Part shown: positions 33,683-46,473 of the stretch, one piece after another
How the letters are laid out: each line of letters opens with the position of its first letter
How positions within the stretch are numbered: the first letter of the stretch is position 1
NCBI GenBank assembly: GCA_001179505.1
Contig: CDMY01000395.1
Location: 298,615 to 362,614, forward strand
DNA: 64,000 nt
Direction of reading: 5' to 3'
From: Vitrella brassicaformis
Lineage: Eukaryota > Sar > Vitrellaceae
Notes under the pieces: generated by a model
Database searches by the model: none
Told to the model about the DNA's origin: nothing
What the model saw: only the letters and a program-made list of their open reading frames with translations
Position numbers and translations under genes: made by a program

Positions 33683-36213
33683 CTACCAGACGTAGGTGAA
33701 CTTGCCGACGGTGATGGAGTACAGAAATAGCCTGTCGCCCAGGTCGTCGATGAAGTCAAAGCCCAGTCCAAAGTCCTCCGTTTCGACCTCCGCAGATCCC
33801 TGTGGGATGCCGTCGCCGCCCACACCGGCGCCCACTTGGACGTACGTGACGCCCAGGACGCCGAAGCCGACCTGGATGAACACCTCTGTGTTGGCTGGAT
33901 CGGGGAAGTCGCCTAGAACACACGCACGCACGCGCACACGCAAACGGGACAGAGCCAGGTGGATAGACCAGACGACTCGTCCATTCCTTACCATTGAGAA
34001 CCAACTGGTATCCGTCGCCCCAGTTCCCTGCAGACCACGGATACTCACATGTGTCGGGTTTCTGGGTGCGTGGCGCATCCCCTACCCTGGAAGTCAGTCT
34101 CTCTCTCGTCGAAGTCCCGCAGCACGGAGAATTGATATCCCAGAACGCCGACGCTGACGGCGTATTCGGTGTCCTGAACATCTTGCCCCACTGCCACCGC
34201 CACCGACTTGTAGCCCGCAAACACCTCCGTGGCAAGCTCCTCATCGTCATCTGTCGTCGGGTCATCGAAGTCGTTGAAGTCGTGCCTTCGGGTGGACGAT
34301 GAGAGGACGGATCGAGTATGAAGTGCATGAGAATTGTTAGTGTCTGCTGATGTCTGACCTGACGGCGACCTCGGTGTTCCTGACTTTGACGCGCTGCCCG
34401 TAGTCTCTGTCCAGGATGTCGACGTTGGTGCCCGTCTCAACGCCCCTCGCCACCACCTCGACCGCTGTCTGACGGTCGTCGGCGTCTTGGTCAACCTGAT
34501 CGAGGAAACAGACGACACCAAGGGATGATGAATGGCCTCTCTCCTTACCTCCCCCCGTCCATCGATGTGTTTTTCTACTTACTCGGACACTGTATGCCCC
34601 GTACGCGACGCCCGCCCCCGCCTCGGCGTCACTCTCGTCCGACGAATACGAGATCGCGAACTTGCCCACTCCCGCATTCACGCTGACCTCCCGCTCCTTC
34701 TTGCCGACCCCCACGCCGACGAATGCCAAATCGTTGCCGACCTGCACTGCAGTGTCGCCGCCGGCCTCGATGTCTCTCCCCCATTGAACGCTCCAGTTGT
34801 CGTAGACAATCTCGTTGGACACCTCGGTGATGAGGGTCTGAGTGCCGGCACGTGCCCATGGGTTCTGCGCCACGGTTCCGAGAGCAGTAGGGAGAAGACC
34901 TTGGCCTTCCACCTCCCCGCTGGTCGGCAGCGACGTGACGACTGCGGGCTTCTGTACTGCTCCCGCGTCTGTGTCATTCCATGTCTGTAGCCTCCTCCTT
35001 CTCTTGAGGGCGGTCTTGCTGAAGCGGCATTGCTCATCCACGGAAGTCTTCTGGGCGAAGGCCGTCATCATGCACTGGACCTTGATGCTGTCATGGCCGT
35101 GGAGAGACATCGGCTTCATCGAGAAGACGATCCTGCCGGGGTCTTGCACGCGCACACGGAAGTCCAGCTCGTCGCTGACAGGGCAGCCATTGACGACCAG
35201 ATGGTGGACGCAGGCAGGGTCGGTGCTCTGATAGCCTTCGGGACAGAGGGCGTCACACAGCATGGGCCAGGGGTGGAAATCGCTCCCGACGACGCTCGAC
35301 TCAAACACAAAGGAGCTGACACATACACACACACAAAGAGTCACGCTGCCAAATGGAAGTTGTGTGAAGGATTGCAGACCCTCACGCTTACTCGTCGTCG
35401 TTGGGGATGTGGATCGTCATATTCTCGCCTGCCAAAAGGCCGCTGGAGAGCATGTGCCCCTGGGCTACAGCCTTCATCTCGGTGGCCAGCGTTTTGTTGC
35501 CGTCGAAGGCAATCAGCGCCTGTGTGCTGCTCTCCCACCTGGCCGTTGGGTGGCACTGACCGGTCTCCTTGTGGCACGCACAAGTGACGACGGCATTGTT
35601 ACTCGCACCATACACGCGGAGCACCTGCACACAAACGACAGACACAGGCAATCGCAGGTAGGTCATTTCCACAAACTACAGGCAGGCTGTTCTCACTCAC
35701 GTTCGTGTGGTAGACATATCGGTCGCTTTCGCTTGTCGCCATCCCGCACTTCCCCGGCCAAGCAGAGAAGTCCACAGATGCGATCAGTGCATGCGCAGGG
35801 GAGAAGAAGTCCTCAGCAAAGGTGGCGCCACAATCGGGGTCAGCAGTGCTGTTGCGGAAGCCCCCTCGCCGGGCGCCTGAGAGAGCCGGGTCGCTCGCGA
35901 CGGCCACAGCGGCGGTCATGCGCTTGTCGGTGCACCAGGCGACGGGAGGGAATCCCTTGGGAACACCCTTTTTCTTCAGCCAGTCAGAAACAGACCACTT
36001 CTCCGTTTTGCCTTTCCCCGCCTCCTTCTCGGCTGCCGTCGGTTGTCGCCCATCAGGATGTGCAGAAGCAGCCTCCACAGCCCCCTTGTCGAGCCGCCGC
36101 GCTCCTGTTGCCGTTGCTGGAGGAGACTCGTCGTTTCCTCGGTCGCTGTATGCGTAGCTTCGGGCGTGGACGGAGATGAGCAGCGACACGGCGACGAAGG
36201 GCAGATAGTGCAT
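33683..36213 (-). CDS. Secreted protein with glycine-rich beta repeats, unknown
   Basis: About seven exons on the minus strand encode roughly 700 residues. MHYLPFVAVSLLISVHARSY is a signal peptide. The first part has a KTEKWSVSDWLKKKGVPKGF block and paired cysteines; the next exon has VVTCACHKETGQC. The exon from 35300 to about 34580 carries more cysteines (CDALCPEGYQSTDPAC), a possible basic cleavage site (KRRRRL) and then alternating hydrophobic/glycine strands (NDLAFVGVGVGKKERE, NAGVGKFAISYSSD, AGVAYGAYSVRV). Related strand patterns return in the last exons (AVSVGVLGYQFSV, FIQVGFGVLGVTYVQVGAGVGG), ending GKFTYVW and TAG. The repeated strands suggest a beta-rich fold or amphipathic barrel. 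No family assignment is possible. It is likely extracellular or in the secretory path. Confidence 0.65.
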
Positions 36214-36692
36214 GACATTGACGGTGAGTGAGGGGCCGAAAAGGGGCGGGGATGGCAGATGTGTACGGGATCGACGCTCCTCAAGAGTTTACCTTTGGCC
36301 AAGATTTTGCTGAGTTGTCCCGGCGTAGCGAAAAGAATTAAGACAATAGGGGGTGCGCGAAGCGTCAAGACTGGAATAATGTGTTGCGCGTTCAGTGCGT
36401 TCATCACCATGGCCATAAAAGCCCGACACGGAGAAAGGACGTGTGTTGTCACTGCAAGAGCCAAAACGGTGCAGTACACACTCCCCCCACTCCCTCCTTC
36501 CTTCCCCCTTGATCACAATGACTGACTACCCCCATTTCATTCAAAAAGCCTTCCTTATTCCACACAAAAACAACACAGGGACCAAGACACTTACATGAAT
36601 CAGAGATGCAAACGAGACCAGGACATAAACCGCCAACTAGAAAAGGCAGGCCGACGGACGTCCCATTGTATGTCTGTCAGACTCTGTCTGCA
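36214..36692. other. Intergenic region between two minus-strand genes
   Basis: About 480 bp comprise the promoter side of the secreted protein gene and the 3' flank of the amidohydrolase gene. No exon is supported. Confidence 0.5.
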
Positions 36693-38603
36693 TTACAGCT
36701 CCGCCTTGGTGGGCTTGTCTTTTGTGGTGGTGCCGCCCTTGCTGAGGCGATCGAGGGCAGAGAAGGCGAGATATGGATGGAGGGCGGCTGAAACAAACAA
36801 CACAGAATGGAATTTCATGCACCGACCTGAAGTGCTCACATTGCCCACTGACCTCCGATGTCCAGCACTCGCTCGTCGAGGGCGAACTCGGGATTGTGGA
36901 CAGACACCGAAGTAGACGGCTGGCCATAAATGCCCTTGCCGTCACTGCACACGCTCATGGATACACACAGCACACCATAGGAATCATCCTGTGGACGTCC
37001 CCTGCGCACTCACGCGTGTCCCAGCAGCACGAACAGGGCAGGGACGGCCTCGGTGAAGAAAGAGAAATCCTGCACTCATCGAATCCATGGATCGATGTGA
37101 AACCACCGGGGATGGCTGGTGGCCGTCTGTGCGTCTGTGTGTGTGTGCGCCCCTCCCTCCCAACCTCTCCGCCCATCGTGGGAGGGACCTCAGTGACAGA
37201 CAGGGGGAAGTCCAGGAGGCCGGCAGGCAGCGAATCGCTGGCCTCGGACATCACCTGGCAGGCACACACACAGCAAGTGCACGAAGTGTCTGTCAGTGTG
37301 TCGTCACGCATCCCATCCTTTGTGTCCTGTCCTACCTCAGTGAACATGGTCCACATGTCGTTATCGTTGAGGGTGGGCGGCGCAAAGTCCTTGAGGTACG
37401 TCACTGCATCAAGATGTTTTAACACACCATTACGCACGGATGAGATGGTCTCTGTGGGGCTGTGTGTGTGCACGAGGTGTACGAGGTCACCTGTCGCATT
37501 GAGGCGGTTTGCCTGAGCGATCGACTCGGACATCGACCGTATCCGCTCACGCAGCTCCAGGACAGCCGCCGATGAAAGCGTGCGGAATGTGCCTGCGTGT
37601 GTGGAAAAGATGGAGGGCCACACGGTCATGTGCAGTGTGTGCGCTGCGCTGGGGGTGGGGGCGGGGGCGATGTGCAGAGACGCACCTTTGAGCATAGCCC
37701 AGTCAGGAATGACGTTGTTGGCATCTGAATCTGTCTGCACACACACACACACGCAATGATGGAGACCCCTCCCCTCAGCTGTGTGGATGTCGCCTACACG
37801 CAGGACGGTGACCGACACCACTTTAGACTCTATGGGGTCCGTATCTCGCGACACCAGGGTCTGCAGTGCCAGTGCCAGCTGAGCAGCCCCTGGGACGGGG
37901 TCAATCGCCAAGTGAGGCATCGCAGCGTGGCCGCCAACCCCTTGCAGCTTGATATCAAAGCTGCCATCAACACGCAACAGAAATGATGAATGAACGATCT
38001 ACCGCAGCAGTTGTGTGCTGTGTGTGTGACGCTACAAGTCTCCGGCAGCCAGGAGGGGGCCCCCACGGCCACCCAACGTGCCAGTGGGAAGCTTGGGCCA
38101 CACGTGGAAGCCGAAGATCTGCTGCACAGGTGGGTACTGCGTCAAGACGCCCTGTGTGCGTATTGATTGACAAACACACAATCCGCACAGACATTCAGGG
38201 AAACCTTATGCGGTGGGTGAGCGTCGGCACACCTCTTCTCGCATCATCAGTGCCCCAGGGCCGCCCTCCTCTGCACCCACCCACCCACACACACACACAA
38301 GCAAGACACATTCGCAAAGACGTGTTGGTGGATATGCACTGCACCGATCCAGTCCCTCACCTGCAGGCTGAAAGATCAACCTAATCGTGCCCTACAACGA
38401 GACAGGCAGACAGACAGGGAGAGAGTGTCTGTCGTATCGACCTGATGTCTAGCTTGCGCCTTTGCGGACCTGAATGTCCTTCTCCCTCTCTTTGAGGAGC
38501 TTGGCTGCTGCGAGCAGCATCGTCGTGTGGGCGTCGTGGCCACACGCGTGCCTGACAGACACGGACAGACAGACAGACAGACAGGCAGACGGACGGACGG
38601 ACG

Positions 38604-38640
<37 letters not shown>

Positions 38641-39396
38641 CGGCCACTGCTTGTGGTGCTGTGACCGTCCGTCCGTGGCGACCTACATTCGGCCAGGGTG
38701 AGTCGACTTGAAGTCTGATCGATGCACACAAGCAAGCAAGCAATGGATCAATGGGTGAACATATGCGCGCGCCGTGCACACAAACCGAGATCGGTTTCCT
38801 CCTGTATCGGCAGCCCGTCAATGTCGGCTGCAGGAAGGAAAATACATAAGCGCACCAGGTCCATCCATCCATCCATCGAGTTTACCTCGGAGAGCGACGC
38901 ACGGCGGCTTCCCAGTGCCCAGGTCAGCCACCACCCCTGCAGTGGCCACACGGCACGGCACAGGGCGCCATGTACGTCTGTCTGTCCGTATGCCCCCCAT
39001 CGACACTCCAGCACTGCTCAACACCCACCCCACTGACCCACCCACCTGTGCCTCCCGGCGGTCCGTCCGGCCCAGCGTTGGCATTCTTGCCCCACCCAGT
39101 CGTGTATTTGACGCCGATCTGCACACACAGATCAGTGGCCGACGGCAATTAATGTGTGTGGGCACTCATGCGATGCGATGAGTGACCTCGTCGAGCGTCT
39201 GCTGGATGAATTGTGACGTCTTGAACTCCCGGAAGAACAGCTCCGGGATCTGGTGGAGATGCCGCCGCTTGCTTGAGGTCCAGGCATGGATGTCTTTTGC
39301 CTCGCTGATCAGATCTGCGAAGGGCACTGCCGAGGCACGATGGCTTAGGAGCACCGAGGAAGACAGCAGGACGAGAAGCCGCGAAGATGGAGTCAT
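36693..39396 (-). CDS. M20-family amidohydrolase (IAA-amino-acid hydrolase/aminoacylase type)
   Basis: About 11 exons on the minus strand. [22 protein letters not shown] is a signal peptide. The M20D pattern follows in order: [20 protein letters not shown], then KFKTSQ-like helix, [39 protein letters not shown], the metal-site block [36 protein letters not shown]-type strand with [14 protein letters not shown], and the dimerisation domain with [30 protein letters not shown] and [22 protein letters not shown] supply the remaining metal ligand region. The end is [19 protein letters not shown], a Lys/Thr tail and TAA 36693-36695. Cys and His of CGHDAH and the Glu pair after the strand are the expected metal ligands. 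The enzyme would hydrolyse N-acyl or conjugated amino acids, likely in a secretory compartment. Catalytic motifs look complete. Confidence 0.85.
38562..38640 (+). repeat. GACA/GGAC tetranucleotide array in an intron
   Basis: Runs of GACA, then CGGA, then GACA again fill an intron of the amidohydrolase gene. The array is about 80 bp long and probably length-variable. Confidence 0.8.
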
Positions 39397-39480
39397 TGCG
39401 AAGGCACAATCTTGGAGATGAGAAGAAGGAGCAGCGTTTCCAGGCGGAACAGGCAGCGGTTTCAGGGAGCGCCCAGGCCG

Positions 39481-39494
39481 TCTGCGAGCTAAGC
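39481..39494 (+). promoter_or_regulatory. TCTGCGAGCTAAGC motif near amidohydrolase start
   Basis: The recurrent motif lies 85 bp upstream of the minus-strand amidohydrolase start, but in the + orientation. A tail-side gene (alpha/beta-hydrolase stop at 39654) is on its other side, so it most likely belongs to the amidohydrolase promoter. Confidence 0.4.
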
Positions 39495-39653
39495 TAGAGT
39501 GAAAGTGATTCATCAATTCACAGCATGCAATGCACACACGCGCCACACACGTACGTCCCATGACGTAACATGACAAAATCTCAAAATCCCACCCCCTGCC
39601 CCGTGCAAATGAGCCCCATCCACTCATCTGATCTCCATCCATCTCCATCCTTG

Positions 39654-40946
39654 TCATCTGGCTGTCTTGACCCTCTCCAGCAGCTCTATCCACTGGTCCA
39701 CCACATCAGGCGTGCCGTACCATCTGAACCCAGGAATCTTAATGCTCGGACCCAGAGAGGGCACGAACCCCGAGTGCTTGACGTCCTCCAGAACCATCGT
39801 CGAAGAGCCGGGCAGGAGTGCAGTGGACTGCGGCACCACCCCATCGCCCGTCGTGTCGCCCTCTCCACACAAAGCCAGGTAGCTGGCGTACGCCAGAAGC
39901 CCCTCCAGCCCTCCCTCACCCAGGCCGCCCTTGACAGACGCGCCAACCACAGAGTTGTAGTTAATGTGGTCAGAGTGGAAGGCCCCTGGATAGTTGTCGG
40001 CGATGTAGGTGAGCAGGCCTCTTGTCTGATCGAACTGCGCGAAAGGTGAGTCGGCCGGGGGCGGGTTGTGGGGCGTGCCGAGGGTCGTCAGAGAGGTGAA
40101 GAGAGACGCCCGCTCGTCGTCGTCGTACTCCTCTGCGAGGAAGGCGCGGACGATCCAACCTGCCGACAGACAGACAGGCAGACAGACAAGCAGATGGAGA
40201 GAGATGGCTCAGTGATTGCGCTACTTACCGCCGATAGAGTGTCCCACAAGGTGCATCCTCTGCTCTGGGTGGGCCTCCCGAACGCTCGTCACACTTCGAC
40301 GCAGCGCACGGTAGTAAAACTGGAGAACCTGCCCGGCCAGAAAGACACATCACACATGCTCCAGTGTGGGCGCATGACCATCACCGGCGGCTGCACACTC
40401 ACTCACCTTGCTGGGTTCCAGCTTGCCCTGCCAGTAAGCAAGAGTCAGGGACGATGGGATGAGCTCCAGCCAGTCGAGCCTCTTCAGATCGACGGCATAT
40501 GCGGGGTAGCCTCGCGCATTCAGCTCAGATATCATATCGAGATAGTCCTCTGAGATGCCAAGCTGGGCGGGGCATATGAGCACAGGACTCTTCGGCTCCT
40601 CGGCAGCAGTGGCAAAAGCAGAGGGGCCGGAGAACGCACCTGAGAGGGCAAACATCACACAGATCCTCTTCTGCCCGACTGGTGGGTGATTCATGTGTGT
40701 GTGCGTGCGTGTGCGTGTGTGCGGCAGCTCACGTTGTAGCACATCAAGATGCATTCGTGAAAGATCCCTGGAGCGCCTGCATCCATCGCGCTGTCTGCAT
40801 GACGCCGATGAAAGAAAGCCACCATCCCGCCTTCTTGTCAGCTTCTCCCAGCTGGCTGAGGCCGCCGCGTCCAAGAGAAATGACGCCGCGCAGAGGAACA
40901 AAGCAGCCACTCGCATCTTCGGGTTGAAACGGCTTAACACATCCAT
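39654..40946 (-). CDS. Alpha/beta-hydrolase, lipase-like
   Basis: About five exons encode roughly 390 residues. The start MDVLSRFNPKMRVAALFLCA has a signal-peptide-like stretch; the inner Met at 40916 is an alternative start. The next exon has PVLICPAQLGISEDYLD and RGYPAYAVDLKRLDWLELIP, typical early strands of the fold. The nucleophile elbow is MHLVGHSIGG, with the catalytic Ser in GHSIG. The last exon has FTSLTTLGTPHNPPPADSPF, then DGVVPQSTALLPGS with the likely acid Asp, and LEDVKHSGFVP with the catalytic His. It ends ELLERVKTAR and TGA (39656-39654). The order Ser-Asp-His and the strand spacing fit the family. Similar plant and algal proteins are chloroplast-associated lipases, so plastid or secretory location is plausible but not shown. 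Confidence 0.8.
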
Positions 40947-42654
40947 ACTTGGTGGTTCGAAAAGCCGTTCAGATGTGTCACCTTTTAAGCTCGCAATGAC
41001 GATCCCGCGCCGCTCGTTCGTTCGTTCGTTAACCTCACGGGGACCTTGCCCCCCGGCCCCCCGAAGGGATACGCAAGAACGAGTCTGTGTGATGCAGTCC
41101 TGTCCACCCACCCACCCACCCCTATGGTCCACCACAAAATGAAACCTGCATAGGGATGGGCACAAAATGGCACTGGCACCGGCCGACATGCAGATGACAA
41201 CAAAGGGCACAGGTGACGAACACTTCCCCTGGCTACATACACAAGAACGAGCGATATCGCCCGACAGCATGAAGCCCTGGCAAGTGTACAGAAGCCAGAG
41301 GAAGGAAGCGAAACATGGAAGCCCACTGAGCCATCAAACGCAATTACCAACAATCAGGTGAACACACCACCATGTACACGCGAGACCCATGTGCAAGGAA
41401 GGCAGGAAGACAACAGAAGGAGAGAAAGAAGGATGACCAAACAGGCCATAACACCCTACAACATGCAGACCGACGATGCCTAAGGTGCATTCCTACCCTC
41501 CTACCTTGGTCGCTGTGGTGAGCTCGCTAGAAAGGCTCTGTCAGAAGCCCAATCTGCTTATACATCCGCACACTCAGGTCAATAGGCAGCTAACAGCCAC
41601 ACATAGAGGGAGGCCTGACTGGACTTAGATAGAAAGATAGATGGCAGACAGAGGAAGCCCCGCCTCATCGATAGACATCCAGATAGACATGAGGCCCTGA
41701 CATGCAATGACATACTTGTGGACTCACTGGCAAGGCGACGGTCTATAAAGAAAACGCCGCCCTTTGGCGCGGGCGATATGCCACTTGGGATGGATACCAG
41801 GCAGAGAGACCACACGAATGACATCCATGGCCAGTTGCTTCACACCACCACTCGTAGACATACGAAAGGCAGGTAGAAGTCAGGGGAAGCAAGGTAGACA
41901 ACAGATAAAGGCCAGAAGGGTCTCATACGAGATAGATACAGCCCGTACGTAGACGACATAGCATAAAAAACGGTTGACACATGCACCAAAGCATACGCCC
42001 TCGAATCCCCGCAGAAACACCATTGCAGCATCACCAGGGCGGTTGCACCGGTTCAGCACACTCTGACGAAGGGGGACGAGGGGGAAAGCGCGTGTCCCAA
42101 AGGCAGGAAGGCTGATGACGCTGACGGCGACTCCATCCAGCAGATGCAGGAGCAGTTCTCGTCACGTTGGTCAGTTGAGAGAAGGCGCCAGCATGCGGAT
42201 CTTCAGCCGAAGACCAGGAAGCGGCACGAGAGGAAATGGGAGGGCGTGCCGAGAGAGGGGAGGGACGCCATGAGATGAGTATGATACGCTGACTGATGAG
42301 ATAGCTGCCGAGACGGACGGCACAATGGGGGGAGGTCAGAAAGCTGACCACCACCAGATGGGCACAGCCGAAGACCGGACAAAGATCAACGTGACCCTCA
42401 GAGGGAGGAGAGGCCGATGGCAGCCTCAGCCAAAAAGAAACGAGGCTGAGGATGCGGAAAAATGAGCAGGAAGCCAATTGGGACTGCGAGCTGGGCGGCT
42501 CGGAGTCGGAGATCTGCAGCTTTGAGGCCAGCTGGCGTTGAGGCAAGAGAATCGTTGAAGATCTTGGCATCACTCAACTGACGAAACAGCCGCCCTGATT
42601 CGATTCGTGCTTTTTCCTGATGGATTCGGAGCGGCCTGCAGGATACGGACATAT
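40947..42654. other. Intergenic region, 1.7 kb
   Basis: The stretch contains TTCG repeats (41015-41030), purine-rich sequence with GATAGA-type repeats (41630-41960) and two overlapping minus-strand open frames at 42031-42670. One of these (IFNDSLASTPAGLKAADLRL, then AVPIGFLLIF) has a protein-like look but no clear start or splice context, and it overlaps the start region of the + strand gene. I do not call a gene here. Confidence 0.4.
40986..40997 (-). promoter_or_regulatory. TTGCGAGCTTAA motif upstream of the hydrolase
   Basis: On the minus strand the sequence ATTGCGAGCTTAAAAGG lies about 40 bp before the proposed hydrolase start. It is a near match to the recurrent CTGCGAGCTTAA motif. Confidence 0.35.
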
Positions 42655-45600
42655 ATGACCATCCTGCCATTATGCCTCCAGCTGCTATTGATCACGTGCC
42701 AAATCAGCACCGCCTTCATCTATCCATCGCGGCCCCTCAAGCGGACACTGGCAGCCCCTCTACACAGCCATGCGGTCGTGCAGCGCACTCTGCGGCAGCC
42801 CTCTCGACACACATCGCCTCCGCCAACAGACAGGGACAGCCGTCATCTCGTCACCAACCAGCGAATCGACGATGCTCAGACAACCGGGGAAATCATCCAA
42901 ATCGTCCAGCAAGAAGGCGGTCCGTCACCTCTGCGGACGCCACTACTCGTGAGGGCCCTCCAACGAGCGGCCTGTCTGGAAGGCAGCATGAATGGAGTGT
43001 CGTGTTTGGTCCGCGAGGCTGTCGAGCGGGCGACAAATGGGGCCTTTTTGCCTTCACAAGTCGCCAAGCTCATGTGGGTGATTGCGCGATGGTGCCGACA
43101 CAACGACGCGGGGGAGGAGCTTTGGAGCGCGTTGCTGACGTTCATGGATTTGGGTGACGGCAACTGGCGGGGGAAGGATTTGACTCTCGCGCTGTACAGT
43201 CTGGCGAAGAGGCGAGAGGGCGACTTTGAGCTGATATCGATGCTGCAGGATCGGCTGATGGACAGCCAGCTGACCGGGAGGGACGTGCCGATGGTCATGT
43301 GGTCACTCGGTACACTGCAGCGGCAGTTCTCGTCTTCTGTGGGCATCTTGCCCTCTCTAGTGGAGATCCTTCTCGCTTCCGCCTGCCGTCGCGTCAACGA
43401 CATGACCACACAGGGCGTTGGCAACTGCCTGTGGGCATCAGCTGAGCTGCTCGCGGACCCTTCTCGCCCTCCCCCCGCCCTCGTTGCCTTCATGCAGCTG
43501 GCGGTGGAGCGCCTGAGTGCGGAAGAGGCCCTTAAGGACGGGGACATTGTGCAAGCTCTGTGGTCGACCGCGAGGATGCTCTATATTATGATGGGAGAGG
43601 GCAATGAAGGTTTATCTGCTGTGCATAAGGCGCTGAATGGACTGGTTGAGAAGTGGAGTGGGCGGCTGGTGGGTCGGCTCAGGGCGGGGAAGATCCACAA
43701 GGAGGCCTACCTCGTGCAGCTGCTCATGTTTTGCGCTATCCGACGTACGCACGCACCATGGCACGGCACCACACAGAACCGGCATAGTGCAGTGAGTGCA
43801 TGATTGTGTCATCGTCTGTCTGTCCTGTGTTTGTCTGATCAGGTCTGAACGCGGAACATGACCCCCTTCCGCGGGCGTTGGTCAATCGCCTTGTGGACCC
43901 ACGCCCATTGGCTCCTTTCGGTTCCTTCAAGGATGACAGCATGAGATACACACTGGCTGCGATGGCCCAGATGAACGTGTCGCGACCTGAGGCCATCAAT
44001 GCAACTGTACAGGTGAGATGAGATGAGATGCGGCGGCAGATAGACAGACAGACAGATCGATCACGAGAACAGATGGAGAAAAGGAAAGACTCATTTGCCT
44101 GTCTTGATGCATCCCTTCAGGTGCTGTCTTCGTCGCTGTCCACTCTGTCTCCGCGCACCCTCGCCCTTTGCCCATGGGCCCTGGCCACACTCGCCGGCAA
44201 CATGACACCACCCTCAGCACACGTGAACGACGGCATCGACGCGCTCATGCAAGACATCTCTCAGCGGATCCTTTCCAGTGTGGATGAGATGAACGAGGTG
44301 ATGGTTGGCTCGCCGCGGCTGCTGTTTCTGTGCGCATGGGGGCTGGCCAAGAGGGGAGCGATGGATGCAGCGACACGAGAGCTGATGGCGGGGTGGGGGC
44401 GAAGGGCCTGGAGGAGATTCAACCAAGAGGTGCGCCACTGGGATGCTGCCATCCAGCAATTTAATGGATCGACAGGGCTTGTGTATGTCTGTCTGTTGTG
44501 TCTACGCAGGAGCTGTCGACATTCGTTTGGGCGCTCGCAAAAGGGAAGGGGAACGGCGGATCGCCTAATGTGGATGCGTTGATGCATGAGGTCACGCAGA
44601 CGATATATAAACGATATGGACCACTCTTTCTTCTGTGTGACCACTTATGTCTGTCATTGCGCATCTGCAGGTGTGTGCCGAGCTTCCCCTTGTCCTTCCA
44701 CACATGACGGCCCGGTCCATTGCGAAGCTTCTGTGGTCGCTCTCCCGGCTGGACGCCCTCCACCCCCCGCCCCTCCTCGGCGCCTTCACATCCATTCTCC
44801 ACCCCTCCCTCCCCACCCTCTCCCCACACACACTCGCCGCCATTGTCTCGTCCATCGGCTTCATGCTCAACCACAGAGGACGGCAGACCGAGCAAAACAG
44901 AGACGCGGTGCGGGCCTTCCTCAGGGACGTCCTCGCTGAGTGTCTGCACCGGCCCGCCGCGTTTTCCAGCCGCGAGTTGGCGACGGTTGGGTGGGGGATG
45001 GTCACTTGTGGGTATGGGATCAGGGAGGGGTGGGAGGCTTATCTGTGGGCGGCTCGTCAGCGGATCGAGGATCGACGACAGCGCATGGATGCAGGAGTGA
45101 GTAGTCGGGGACAGACAGACACACAAGGGAGGGCGGGTGGATGGACAGCAATTGAAATTGATGCTCATGGGCTTTCTTTGTTGTGCTGCTGCCCGCCCTT
45201 TCAGAGTTGTTCAGTGGTTGCCTGGGTCTTGGCGCGATCGAGTCACCACCACTTCACTGCCGATGCCGCCATGCAACAAGACATCAGGAGCTGTCGTGAG
45301 AGGCTGGTGGAGCGCCTCGAGAGCGAGACCGATGATTGGTTCGCGAGCCTCGGGCCCAGCGACGTCAGCGTGCTCACTGCCAGCATCTTGACAGACGACA
45401 TACCGATCCCGCCGTCCACCATCTCTCGTCTGGTCCGCCAAGCGAGCCGCCATCTGCCGGTGACGCCCTCCCCGCTACTGTGCCCATCTCTGCTGGCCCT
45501 CTGCTCCCTCGCCCAGGCAGACGAGCCCACCCTGCCGCCCGCCATCGCCGCAGAGCTGAAAGGCTTCACTCGCGACGCTGCCGCTCGGCTGCTGGCCGAT

Positions 45601-45888
45601 CACGGCTTGCGTCCGCCGTCTGTGGATGAGAGGACTCTTGCCGATCGCATTGCGGCCATCGCTGACCGATGGATGCCGTGCTTGTTGCTGGCGTCTGCCT
45701 GCCTGGCGGAGAGTGGCTGGGGGGGCGAGAAGGACGAGAGGTGTGTGGTGCTGGTGGGCGAGAGGGTGCTGAGGATGCTCGTGAGTGGAGAGACCAGGGT
45801 GACGCGACAAGACCTGGCCGCCATACGGCTCGCGGCACAGCTGCTGGGCAGGGGGCAGAGTGTGCAGGAAGAAGAGCACACGACTTGA
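42655..45888 (+). CDS. Organelle-type alpha-helical repeat protein (OPR/TBC2-like)
   Basis: Six or seven exons encode about 920 residues. The start at 42655 (MTILPLCLQLLLITCQISTA) is a signal peptide followed directly by FIYPSRPLKRT, a Phe plus basic start as in bipartite plastid leaders. The body is a series of about 38-residue helical repeats, each with a W-containing core: KLMWVIARW, LALYSLAKR, MVMWSLGTL, NCLWASAEL, QALWSTARM, LCPWALATL, LCAWGLAKR, TFVWALAKG, KLLWSLSRL and VAWVLARS. This pattern is that of octotricopeptide-like RNA-binding proteins such as algal Tbc2, which act on chloroplast mRNA stability or translation. I see no C-terminal RAP domain. The gene ends EEEHTT and TGA. RNA target unknown. 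Confidence 0.75.
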
Positions 45889-46473
45889 TGGTGGGTGAGG
45901 AACTTGTTCGTTGCGGTGCCCTCAAGGGTTGGCATGGTGTGTGCAGAGAGAGAGGAGAAACATGGAGGGGTGATGCAGCTTCTCGCGTCGCACTGTCATT
46001 GGTCTGCGTGAGAGGCCGTGTGGCGGGCGCCAGATCGCCGCTCCCTCTCAACCGGACGATGCTGCACAAGAGACCCACGCCAGCACTGATGGCTGCAATG
46101 TGTGTGCATGACGCAAATTGGCTTGCGCCATTGCTGGGTGGGTGCATCACGCTGTGGCTCGCCTCGTGTGTCGTGTGGCCCAGAAACATTGAAAGGACGG
46201 TGTGATGAATGGGTGTGACATACAGGCAGAGACATGCGACCTCCCAAGTTGTCTTGTTTCCAATTCCATGGCGCAAGCAAGACTTCTCGAAGTTTCGTCC
46301 ACCATGCGCACTCATTCGCACACACTACAGGCACCTCGTACAGCCCTTCTTTCAACACACGTGTAGCCTGCCAGCGCGCGCTTGCACACGATCCATCCAA
46401 CACATATAAGACACATAACTATATACGCGCCTCGTCACGCCATCATGATGTGTCTCGCTCTCACCTTCATGGT
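45889..46473. other. Intergenic region, 3' ends of helical-repeat gene and family copy 5
   Basis: About 585 bp between convergent stops. It carries the 3' UTR side of family copy 5 (ATGAAGgtgagagc on the minus strand). No gene is supported. Confidence 0.5.

Noticed and set aside
42031-42573. 180-residue minus-strand frame upstream of the helical-repeat gene
   Set aside because: Ser/Pro-rich with no leader, domain or splice match. An overlapping frame looks slightly more protein-like, which argues that neither can be trusted.
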